NCBI RefSeq assembly: GCF_964022235.1 | Contig: NZ_CAXHZL010000002.1 | Location: 62,001-126,000, forward strand | DNA: 64,000 bases | Direction of reading: 5' to 3' | Source of the DNA: Limimaricola sp964022235 | GTDB taxonomy: Bacteria > Pseudomonadota > Alphaproteobacteria > Rhodobacterales > Rhodobacteraceae | In this document: piece after piece, positions 57,341 to 64,000 of the stretch | Numbering within the stretch: the first letter of the stretch is position 1 | Layout of the letters: each line of letters starts with the position of its first letter | The notes under the pieces: model-generated | Told to the model about the DNA's origin: nothing | The model's input: the letters and a program-made list of their open reading frames with translations, nothing else | Database searches by the model: none | Translations under genes and position numbers: made by a program

Positions 57341-58381
57341 ATGAGCGATCTTCTGACCTTCACCGACCGGGGCATCTTTTGCGAAGCGGGCGATTTTTAC
57401 ATCGATCCGTGGCGGCCGGTCGACCGCGCCCTCGTGACGCACGGTCACGCCGATCACGCGCATGAGGGCATGTCGCATTATCTGGCCACCGACATCGCCG
57501 CCCCGGTGATGCGGCACCGGCTGGGCGAGATTTCCCTCGACACGATCCGTTATGGCGAGACACGCCGCATAGGCGACGTCACCGTGTCGTTCCACCCGGC
57601 GGGGCATGTCCCCGGCTCGGCGCAGATCCGCATCGAGCACAAGGGCGAGGTCTGGGTCGCCTCGGGTGACTACAAGACCATCGACGACGGGCTTTCGACC
57701 CCGTTCGAGCCGGTCAAATGCGACGCCTTCATCACCGAATCCACTTTTGGACTGCCGGTGTTCAAATGGACGCCGCAGGACGAGCTGGCGCGCGATCTCA
57801 ACGCGTGGTGGGCCGCGAACGCCGCCGAAGGGCGGTTTTCGTTGATCGGGGCCTATGCGCTGGGCAAGGCGCAGCGGATCCTGACGCTAGCCGACACCTC
57901 GATCGGCCCGATCCTCACCCATGGCGCGGTCGAGAACACCAACGAGGTGCTGCGCGCGCAGGGCATCAAGCTCCCCGACACGATCCGGGTGACGCCCGAC
58001 ACCGACCTCAAGGCCCATCCGGGCGCGCTTGTCGTCGCCACGCCGTCGGGCCTTGGCGGGCCGTGGTCGCGCCGGTTCGGCACGGCGGCCAACCCCGCTT
58101 CGACGGCCTTTGCGAGCGGCTGGATGGCGCTGCGCGGGGTGCGCCGCAGACGGGCCGCCGACCGCGGTTTCATCATGTCCGACCACGCCGACTGGCCCGG
58201 GCTGAATGCCGCGATCCGCGACACCGGCGCCTCCCGCATCTTCGTCACTCATGGCTATACCAGCGTGTTCCGCCGCTGGCTCGAAAGCGAGGGCTATGAC
58301 GCGGCCATCGTTTCGACCGAGTATTCGGGCGAGAACTTCGACGCGCCGGACGAAGGTGAGACCGGGGGCGAGGCGGCATGA
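57341..58381 (+). CDS. Ligase-associated DNA exonuclease (metallo-beta-lactamase fold)
   Basis: The 346-residue protein belongs to the beta-CASP-like metallo-beta-lactamase nucleases linked to DNA ligases. The zinc motif is 'RALVTHGHADHAHEGMSHYL', with 'FHPAGHVPGSAQIRIEHKGE', 'VASGDYKTIDDGLSTPFEPV' and 'CDAFITESTFGLPVFKW' following and 'GFIMSDHADWPGLNAAIRDT' near the C-terminus. Its stop overlaps the ligase start (ATGA). It is expected to trim DNA ends before sealing. Confidence 0.9.
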   Translation: MSDLLTFTDRGIFCEAGDFYIDPWRPVDRALVTHGHADHAHEGMSHYLATDIAAPVMRHRLGEISLDTIRYGETRRIGDVTVSFHPAGHVPGSAQIRIEHKGEVWVASGDYKTIDDGLSTPFEPVKCDAFITESTFGLPVFKWTPQDELARDLNAWWAANAAEGRFSLIGAYALGKAQRILTLADTSIGPILTHGAVENTNEVLRAQGIKLPDTIRVTPDTDLKAHPGALVVATPSGLGGPWSRRFGTAANPASTAFASGWMALRGVRRRRAADRGFIMSDHADWPGLNAAIRDTGASRIFVTHGYTSVFRRWLESEGYDAAIVSTEYSGENFDAPDEGETGGEAA

Positions 58382-59982
58382 AACGTTTCGCCGAACTGTT
58401 CCGGGCCGTCGACCAGACCACGCGCACCACCAAGAAAGTGGCGGCGATGGCGGAGTATTTCCGCGAGGCGCCCGACGCCGACAAGCTCTGGACCATTGCG
58501 CTGTTTTCAGGCCGCCGCCCGCGCCGGACCATCACCGCCACCGTGCTGCGCGAATGGGCCGCCGAACGTGCGGGCATCCCGCTTTGGCTGTTCGAAGAGG
58601 CCTATCCGATCGTCGGTGATCTGGCCGAGACGATCTCGCTCGTTCTGCCGCCCGCCGGGGCCGAGGAGGATCGCCCCCTTAGCCACTGGATCGACGAGAT
58701 CCGCCGCCTGTCGAAGCAGGACGATGCCGCGCGCAAGGCGGGCATTCTGGCGGCATGGGACGCGCTGGGTCCGACCGAGCGGCTGTTGTTCACCAAGCTG
58801 CTCACGGGCAGCTTTCGCGTCGGCGTCAGCCAGAAGCTGATGACCCGCGCGTTGGCGCAGGCCACCGGCATCGACGAGCCCGAGTTGACGCATCGGCTGA
58901 TGGGCTCATGGACGCCCGACGACATCACCTGGCACAGCCTCGTGCATGCGCCCGACCCCACGGCGAGCCTGTCGCGGCCCTATCCGTTCTACCTCGCCTA
59001 CCAGCTCGACGATCCCGAATCCTTGGGCGATCCGGGCGACTGGATGGCCGAGCGCAAGTGGGACGGCATTCGCGGTCAGCTGATCCTGCGCGGCGGCGAC
59101 CATCACCTGTGGTCGCGCGGCGAAGAGCTGATGACCGACCGGTTTCCCGAACTGGCCCGGCTCAAAGATTTTCTGCCGATGGGCACGGTGATCGACGGCG
59201 AGGTTCTGGGCTGGGGCGACGAGGTGCCCTTGTCGTTCAACGCGCTGCAAAAGCGTATCGGACGCAAGACCGTGCCAAAGAAGCTTCTGGCCGAGGCGCC
59301 GGTGATCCTGATGGGATACGACCTGCTGGAACATGAGGGCGAGGATATCCGCGCCCTGCCCTTTGCCGAGCGCCGTGCCCGGCTCGATGCGCTTGGGGCC
59401 GGCCTGCCGGCCGAGGCGCCGTTCCGGCTCTCGCCGCTGGTCCCGGTGGAGAGCCTCGACCAATTGGCCGAGGAGCGCGCGAAATCGCGGGACCTTATGG
59501 CGGAAGGGCTGATGCTGAAACGGGGCGACAGCCCCTATCTCGCCGGTCGCAAGAAGGGCGACTGGTGGAAGTGGAAGGTCGATCCGCTGACCATCGACGC
59601 GGTCATGGTCTATGCGCAGGCGGGCTCGGGGCGGCGCGCCAACATGTTCACCGACTTCACCTTTGCCGTACGCGATGGCAACGGGCTGGTCCCCTTCACC
59701 AAGGCCTACAGCGGCCTCACCGATGCCGAGTTTCGCAAGATCACCGCATGGGTGCGCAAAAACACGCTCGAACGCTATGGACCGGTGCGTCACGTCAAAC
59801 CGGAACATGTCTTCGAGATCGGCTTCGAAGGCATCCAACCGAGCCCGCGCCACAAGTCCGGCGTCTCGCTTCGGTTTCCCCGAATGCTGCGTTGGCGCCA
59901 CGACAAGCCGCTCGACGAGATCAACACGCTCGCTGATCTGAAAGACATGCTCGCCACCTATGGAGGAGATAGCACCGCATGA
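58378..59982 (+). CDS. ATP-dependent DNA ligase (bacterial repair type)
   Basis: The 534-residue ligase seals nicks in repair. An N-terminal DNA-binding region (1-200) leads to motif I 'MAERKWDGIRGQ' with the AMP-accepting Lys at about residue 227, then 'GTVIDGEVLGWGDEVPLSFN' (motif III/IIIa region), 'EGLMLKRGDSPYLAGRKKGD' (motif IV) and 'WWKWKVDPLTIDAVMVYAQ' (motif V). Bacteria usually carry it with the exonuclease upstream and often a Lhr helicase and a phosphoesterase, which are not adjacent here. It overlaps both neighbours by four bases. Confidence 0.93.
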   Translation: MKRFAELFRAVDQTTRTTKKVAAMAEYFREAPDADKLWTIALFSGRRPRRTITATVLREWAAERAGIPLWLFEEAYPIVGDLAETISLVLPPAGAEEDRPLSHWIDEIRRLSKQDDAARKAGILAAWDALGPTERLLFTKLLTGSFRVGVSQKLMTRALAQATGIDEPELTHRLMGSWTPDDITWHSLVHAPDPTASLSRPYPFYLAYQLDDPESLGDPGDWMAERKWDGIRGQLILRGGDHHLWSRGEELMTDRFPELARLKDFLPMGTVIDGEVLGWGDEVPLSFNALQKRIGRKTVPKKLLAEAPVILMGYDLLEHEGEDIRALPFAERRARLDALGAGLPAEAPFRLSPLVPVESLDQLAEERAKSRDLMAEGLMLKRGDSPYLAGRKKGDWWKWKVDPLTIDAVMVYAQAGSGRRANMFTDFTFAVRDGNGLVPFTKAYSGLTDAEFRKITAWVRKNTLERYGPVRHVKPEHVFEIGFEGIQPSPRHKSGVSLRFPRMLRWRHDKPLDEINTLADLKDMLATYGGDSTA

Positions 59983-61058
59983 GACATGCACTGGCCGTCA
60001 TCGCGGGGATCGCCCTCCTGCTGCTTGTCACAGCCTCGTTGCTGCCGCTTCTGGAGACCGACGCATGGTGGGTGCGCTATCTCGACTTCCCCCGCATGCA
60101 GTTCGCCGCGGGGCTCGTTGTGCTTTGGGTGCTGATGGTGGCGCTGGGCGGCATCGGCCACGGGGCTGCGCGCTGGCTCACGATCCTCGCGGTGATCGCT
60201 CTGGGCTATCATGGCTGGCGGCTCTGGCCCTACCAGCCGTTTGCGGCAAAGATGGACCCCGGCACCGCCGAATGTGGCCCCGAGGCGCGCCTCAGCGTCA
60301 TCGTCGCAAATGTGCAGCGCTCGAACCAACAGGCCGAGGCGGTCATCGCCCTCGCCCGCGAACAGAACCCCGACCTGTTCTTCGTGATGGAAACCAACGA
60401 ATGGTGGGACGAGGCATTGGCCCCGCTCGACGCCGACTATCCGTTTCACGAGCAGGATATCCCGTCGGACGCCACCTACTACGGCATGCACGTCTTTTCG
60501 CGCCACGGCTTCGACAGCGCCGAGATGCGCATGCCCTTTGGGGCAGACACGCCGCTGTTCGACGCGGTGATGGCGCATCCTGTCGGCAAGCTGCGCGTCT
60601 TCGGCGTCCACCCGCGCCCGCCCCAGAGAGGCCAGCCTTCGACCCTGCGGGACGCCACGGTGCTGGAGGCGGCAATCGGCGCGCGCGACGGTGAGCTGCC
60701 CGCCCTGCTCGCCGGAGACTTCAACGCGACGCCTTGGGAGCGCACCTCGCGCCGGGCGCTGCGTCTGGGCCGCCTGATCGATCCGCGCGCGGGACGTGGG
60801 CCGATGGTCAGCTTCGACGCAAACTCGTGGTGGATGAAATGGCCTCTGGACCAGATCCTGTGGCAGGAGGGGCTCGCCATGACGGGGTTCGAGGTGCTGG
60901 GCGACATCGGCTCGGATCACTACCCGTTGCGCGCCGATCTGTGCCTTACCACAGAGGTGGAATTGCGCCCGGTGCCCGCGCGCGACAGCGACAACGCCGA
61001 GGCGCGCGCGACGCTGGAAAAGGCCCGCGCCATGCCGGATGCCGCTTTCGACGGCTGA
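59979..61058 (+). CDS. Membrane-anchored endonuclease/exonuclease/phosphatase (EEP) family protein
   Basis: The 359-residue protein has three N-terminal helices ('MRHALAVIAGIALLLLVTAS', 'FAAGLVVLWVLMVALGGIGH', 'WLTILAVIALGYHGWRLW') and then a periplasmic EEP domain with 'LSVIVANVQRSNQQAEAVIA', 'QNPDLFFVMETNEWWDEAL', 'LLAGDFNATPWERTSRRALR' and 'GDIGSDHYPLRADLCL'. The catalytic Asp-x-Asn and Ser-Asp-His are present. The substrate could be nucleic acid or a phospholipid. Its start overlaps the ligase stop by ATGA, so the two are co-translated even though this domain should face the periplasm. Confidence 0.85.
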   Translation: MRHALAVIAGIALLLLVTASLLPLLETDAWWVRYLDFPRMQFAAGLVVLWVLMVALGGIGHGAARWLTILAVIALGYHGWRLWPYQPFAAKMDPGTAECGPEARLSVIVANVQRSNQQAEAVIALAREQNPDLFFVMETNEWWDEALAPLDADYPFHEQDIPSDATYYGMHVFSRHGFDSAEMRMPFGADTPLFDAVMAHPVGKLRVFGVHPRPPQRGQPSTLRDATVLEAAIGARDGELPALLAGDFNATPWERTSRRALRLGRLIDPRAGRGPMVSFDANSWWMKWPLDQILWQEGLAMTGFEVLGDIGSDHYPLRADLCLTTEVELRPVPARDSDNAEARATLEKARAMPDAAFDG

Positions 61059-61126
61059 CACGGGTTGAGCCGCACCGCCCCCGACCATATCTTTCGCCTC
61101 CGAGACACAGGACAGAGAGCAGCCCA

Positions 61127-62944
61127 ATGACCCAAGACCCCCGCTTCGACGCCGCGACCGAAACCGGGGGCCGCCCTCTGGGCAACCTGCCGGAATGGGA
61201 CCTGAGCGATCTCTATCCCGCGCCTGATTCAGCTGAGATCAAGAACGACATCGATTGGCTCGAGCAGGCCTGCGCCGAGTTCGCCGGTGATTACGAAGGC
61301 AAACTCGCGGGTCTCGACGCGCAGGGGCTTTTGGAGGCCGTGCAGCGCTACGAGCGCATCGACATCGTCGCGGGCCGGATCATGTCCTATGCGGGTCTGC
61401 GCTACTATCAGGAGACCACCGACTCCGAGCGCGCCAAGTTCATGTCCGATTGTCAGGACCGGATCACCGCCTACACCACGCCGCTGGTGTTCTACGGGCT
61501 GGAGTTCAACCGGCTCGACGAGGATCACCTCGAAACCCTGCTGGGCCAGAGCCAGGAACTGAACCGCTACCGCCCGGTGTTCGAGCGGATGCGCGCGATG
61601 AAGCCCTATCAGCTCTCGGACGAGCTGGAGAAATTCCTGCACGACCAGTCGAGCGTCGGCGCGGCGGCTTGGAACAAGGTATTCGACGAGACCATCGCCG
61701 GGCTGACCTTCACGGTGAACGGCGAAGAGCTTGGCATCGAAGGCACGCTGAACCTGCTGACCGATCGCGACCGCGCCAAGCGCGAGGCGGCGACCCATGA
61801 GCTGGCGCGCGTGTTCAAGACGCAGATTCGCCTGTTCTCGCGGGTCCACAACACGCTCGCCAAGGAAAAGGAGATCGAGGATCGCTGGCGCGGCATGCCG
61901 ACGCCGCAGACCGGGCGTCACCTGTCGAACCACGTCGAGGCGGAGGTGGTCGAGGCGCTGCGCGACGCCGTGGTCGCGGCCTATCCGCGCCTGTCGCACC
62001 GCTATTACGCGCTCAAGGCCAAGTGGCTCGGCCTTGAGAGGATGCAGGTCTGGGACCGCAACGCGCCGCTGCCGATGGAAACCGACCGCATCGTCGGTTG
62101 GGACGAAGCGCGCGGCATGGTCGAGGAAGCCTACGGCGATTTCGACCCGCGCATGGCCGAGCTGGCGAAGCCGTTCTTCGACGAGGGTTGGACCGACGCC
62201 GCCGTGAAGCCGGGCAAGGCGCCCGGCGCCTTCGCGCATCCGACGGTCTCGACCGTGCATCCCTATGTGATGCTGAACTATCTCGGAAAGCCGCGCGACG
62301 TGATGACGCTGGCGCATGAGCTGGGTCACGGCGTGCACCAGCGGCTGGCGGCGGGCCAAGGCGAACTTCTGTCGTCGACCCCCCTGACGCTGGCGGAGAC
62401 GGCGAGCGTGTTCGGCGAGATGCTGACCTTCCGCAAGCTGCTCACCAAGGCCAAGGACCAAGGTGAGCGCAAGGTGCTGCTCGCCGGCAAGGTCGAGGAC
62501 ATGATCAACACGGTCGTGCGCCAGATCGCCTTCTACGACTTCGAGTGCAAGCTGCACGCGGCGCGCGCCCAAGGCGAACTGACGCCCGACGACATCGACG
62601 CGCTGTGGATGAGCGTTCAGGCCGAGAGCCTTGGGCCGGTGTTCGACTTCGCGCCGGGCTACGAGAGCTTCTGGGCCTATATCCCGCACTTCGTGCATTC
62701 GCCCTTCTACGTCTATGCCTATGCCTTCGGCGACGGCCTCGTGAACGCGCTCTATGCCGTCTACGAAGAGGGCGGTGAGGACTTCCAGGAGAAGTATTTC
62801 GACATGCTTAAGGCGGGCGGCTCGAAGCACCACAAAGAGCTTCTGGCGCCCTTTGGCCTCGATGCCAGCGATCCTGCCTTCTGGGACAAGGGCCTGTCGA
62901 TGATCGAGGGCATGATCGACGAGCTGGAAAAGATGGAGGGCTGA
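61127..62944 (+). CDS. pepF: Oligoendopeptidase F (M3 family)
   Basis: The 605-residue zinc metallopeptidase degrades oligopeptides in the cytoplasm. The zinc site is 'DVMTLAHELGHGVHQRLAAG', with the third ligand in 'LTLAETASVFGEMLTFRKLL'. 'PLGNLPEWDLSDLYPAPDSA' near the N-terminus and 'FVHSPFYVYAYAFGDGLVNA' near the C-terminus are typical of PepF. ATG 61127 is used. It ends just before a strong terminator. Confidence 0.94.
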   Translation: MTQDPRFDAATETGGRPLGNLPEWDLSDLYPAPDSAEIKNDIDWLEQACAEFAGDYEGKLAGLDAQGLLEAVQRYERIDIVAGRIMSYAGLRYYQETTDSERAKFMSDCQDRITAYTTPLVFYGLEFNRLDEDHLETLLGQSQELNRYRPVFERMRAMKPYQLSDELEKFLHDQSSVGAAAWNKVFDETIAGLTFTVNGEELGIEGTLNLLTDRDRAKREAATHELARVFKTQIRLFSRVHNTLAKEKEIEDRWRGMPTPQTGRHLSNHVEAEVVEALRDAVVAAYPRLSHRYYALKAKWLGLERMQVWDRNAPLPMETDRIVGWDEARGMVEEAYGDFDPRMAELAKPFFDEGWTDAAVKPGKAPGAFAHPTVSTVHPYVMLNYLGKPRDVMTLAHELGHGVHQRLAAGQGELLSSTPLTLAETASVFGEMLTFRKLLTKAKDQGERKVLLAGKVEDMINTVVRQIAFYDFECKLHAARAQGELTPDDIDALWMSVQAESLGPVFDFAPGYESFWAYIPHFVHSPFYVYAYAFGDGLVNALYAVYEEGGEDFQEKYFDMLKAGGSKHHKELLAPFGLDASDPAFWDKGLSMIEGMIDELEKMEG

Positions 62945-62967
62945 GCCCTTCTGACGCGAAATGCACG

Positions 62968-62997
62968 AAAGGCCGGGGAGTGATCCCCGGCCTTTTT
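62968..62997 (+). terminator. Strong intrinsic terminator after pepF
   Basis: A 12-bp perfect stem (AAAGGCCGGGGA / TCCCCGGCCTTT) with loop GTGA runs into TTTTT. It also sits at the end of the convergent gene at 63030. Confidence 0.85.
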
Positions 62998-63029
62998 CGT
63001 TTCTTGCCAGCAGGTTTCTACCGGTCGCT

Positions 63030-63668
63030 TCAGTCGTCGTCTTCGTCTTCGTCATCGTCGTCATCATCGTCATCATCGTCATCGTCATCGTCATCGTCGT
63101 CATCGTCGTCATCGTCATCTCGCTCACGACGCTTCTCGGCCTTCTCGTCATCACGTTCACGACGGTCCTCGGCCTTCTCGTCATCGCGCTCACGACGGTC
63201 CTCGGCCTTCTCGTCATCGCGCTCGCGACGGTCCTCGGCCTCTTCCTCCTCGCGCTCACGCCGATCTTCGGCGCGTTCCTCCTCGCGCTCGACCCGGTCC
63301 TCCTGCTCCTCTTTGGCGCGTTCGGCGCGACGGTCGCTGCGCGGAGCCTCGTACTCTTCCTCGACCAATTTGCCGGAAACGTCGTATTCCCGCTCAACGG
63401 ACGAACCGTCGGCGCCGCGCGTCTCTTCTTCGAACAACTGGGCTCCATCGCCGCTATAGACACGCTCGGTGCGGCCTGAGGCGCCGCTGGCCTCGACGAT
63501 GAGCGTGTCACCGCTCGGACGGATGCGGATCTCGCCGCTGTAGCCTTGGGCCACGAGCTGCGCCACAACGGCATCGATAGTGGCCTGGCTGGGCGCGGCC
63601 AAGGCCGGGGTCGTCAGGCCGAGCGTCGCCGCAGCGAGGCCCGTCATGAGATAGGTTCTAAGGGTCAT
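63030..63668 (-). CDS. Secreted PepSY-like protein with an Arg/acid repeat and a poly-aspartate tail
   Basis: The 212-residue protein has a signal peptide (MTLRTYLMTGLAAATLGLTT, cleavage near ALA). A PepSY-like domain of about 60 residues follows ('AVVAQLVAQGYSGEIRIRPS', 'SGRTERVYSGDGAQLFEEET'). Next is a charged helix built of 11-residue units of the type AEDRRERDDEK (three exact copies, plus variants). The protein ends in 23 consecutive aspartates followed by EDEDDD. ATG 63668 has GGAGAG upstream. Such acidic tails can bind calcium or other cations. The DNA of the tail is a GAT/GAC repeat and could vary in length without frameshift. Confidence 0.85.
   Translation of the reverse strand: MTLRTYLMTGLAAATLGLTTPALAAPSQATIDAVVAQLVAQGYSGEIRIRPSGDTLIVEASGASGRTERVYSGDGAQLFEEETRGADGSSVEREYDVSGKLVEEEYEAPRSDRRAERAKEEQEDRVEREEERAEDRREREEEEAEDRRERDDEKAEDRRERDDEKAEDRRERDDEKAEKRRERDDDDDDDDDDDDDDDDDDDDDDDEDEDDD
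63050..63260 (-). repeat. Low-complexity GAY tract and 33-bp tandem repeats within the acidic protein gene
   Basis: Positions 63051-63119 are 23 GAT/GAC codons. Roughly 63120-63260 holds tandem 33-bp units encoding AEDRRERDDEK-type repeats. Both are multiples of three, so slippage would change length and not frame. Confidence 0.8.
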
Positions 63669-63778
63669 GCAGTCTCTCCTGTCCCTGGTCAGCAAGCACC
63701 CCTTGAGTGCGCTCTACTTCGGGATAGGTCATGACCCATGAATGCGCCAAGAATACGTCAGATTCCCGGCTCGGGACA

Positions 63779-64000
63779 TCAGGCCAGCATCTCCTTGACC
63801 ACCTCGTAGGACGAGCTCAACTCATCGCTCTCTGCGCGCGCGATGGCCGGGGTCTGGCGCGACCAATTTCCGCTCTCCACACATTGCAGCATGAAATGCG
63901 CCAGATCGGCGTGGCGCGTGCGGATGAGATCCTCGGGGATGACGTCCGGCACCACCACGTAATCGCCGGTCAATGGCTCCGGCAGAAGCCAGCCGGGGCG
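63779..64000 (-). CDS. NAD(P)H-binding protein, C-terminal part (runs off the window)
   Basis: The open frame enters from the right edge (RPGWLLPEPLTGDYVVVPD) and continues 'IRTRHADLAHFMLQCVESGN', 'WSRQTPAIARAESDEL' to a stop at 63779. The 'VRPGWL...GDY...I.R.D.A.FML' pattern resembles the end of atypical SDR, NAD(P)H-binding proteins of the YwnB/NmrA type. The Rossmann part is outside the window, so this is tentative. Confidence 0.6.
   Translation of the reverse strand, partial: RPGWLLPEPLTGDYVVVPDVIPEDLIRTRHADLAHFMLQCVESGNWSRQTPAIARAESDELSSSYEVVKEMLA

Noticed and set aside
63033..63121. CRISPR-like or microsatellite array at the GAY repeat
   Set aside because: The repeat is in frame within a gene having a signal peptide, a ribosome-binding site and a stop, so it is coding low-complexity sequence. 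No spacer structure is present.

Overview
The window is GC-rich alphaproteobacterial DNA that reads like a Rhodobacteraceae (Roseobacter-group) chromosome or large replicon. Supporting signs are the gene content (TRAP and TRAP-TAXI transporters, a PQQ alcohol dehydrogenase locus of the ped/exa type, a ligase/exonuclease pair, small FadR-, LacI- and LysR-type regulators) and tight ATGA, GTGA and TGATG gene couplings. No rRNA or CRISPR array was seen. One tRNA gene, tRNA-Leu(UAA), is present.

Layout. 1-2.8 kb: a catabolic island with an ABC substrate-binding protein, a FadR-type GntR regulator and a fumarylacetoacetate-hydrolase-family enzyme. 3.0-5.9 kb: mobile debris. A phage-type integrase N-terminus with in-frame amber stops is split by a 1,914-bp IS1595-like element (exact 8-bp target duplication AAAACCTT, 25-bp inverted ends) that carries a dead transposase, an intact NUDIX gene and a VOC-protein tail. 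An IS3-type orfA scrap follows. 6-13.4 kb: an oxidoreductase, gluconokinase and aldo/keto reductase survive among decaying sugar genes (a dctP-like TRAP binding protein, a LacI regulator, and an alpha-glucoside agl cluster). 13.5-17.7 kb: the xylose locus xylA, a LacI regulator and xylB, with a shared operator-like motif before xylA and xylB. 17.9-24.1 kb: a LysR/DUF4386 pair, a NAD(P)-binding protein, UspA with an AGCS symporter, and a DedA-LssY protein.

24.2-42 kb is the most coherent system: a PQQ alcohol-oxidation locus. It holds a quinoprotein alcohol dehydrogenase with the D-x-D signature expected of lanthanide enzymes, a cytochrome c550, a MoxJ-like binding protein, a five-gene ABC/beta-propeller operon, ApbE plus a NosR-like flavo-iron-sulfur membrane protein, a LuxR response regulator, a FIST sensor protein, a hybrid histidine kinase, an ExaC-like aldehyde dehydrogenase with its DUF779 partner, and a pseudoazurin. 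A recurrent motif, TACGACCWTGG, sits in the promoter region of every transcription unit here and may be the operator of the LuxR regulator.

42-52 kb: a TRAP-TAXI transporter, a class III aminotransferase with a carboxymuconolactone-decarboxylase-like protein, a molybdopterin-domain protein, a LuxR regulator next to an RsbQ-like hydrolase coupled to a PAS/HWE kinase, and an asparaginase. 52.6-64 kb is mostly housekeeping: tRNA-Leu, a rhomboid protease, a GFA protein, an inositol-phosphatase, metR-like/metF, exonuclease plus ATP-dependent DNA ligase plus an EEP-family protein, pepF, and a secreted protein with an arginine/acid repeat and a 23-residue poly-aspartate tail. A partial NAD(P)-binding gene runs off the right edge. 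Family assignments come from recognising protein motifs by eye; no database search was run.
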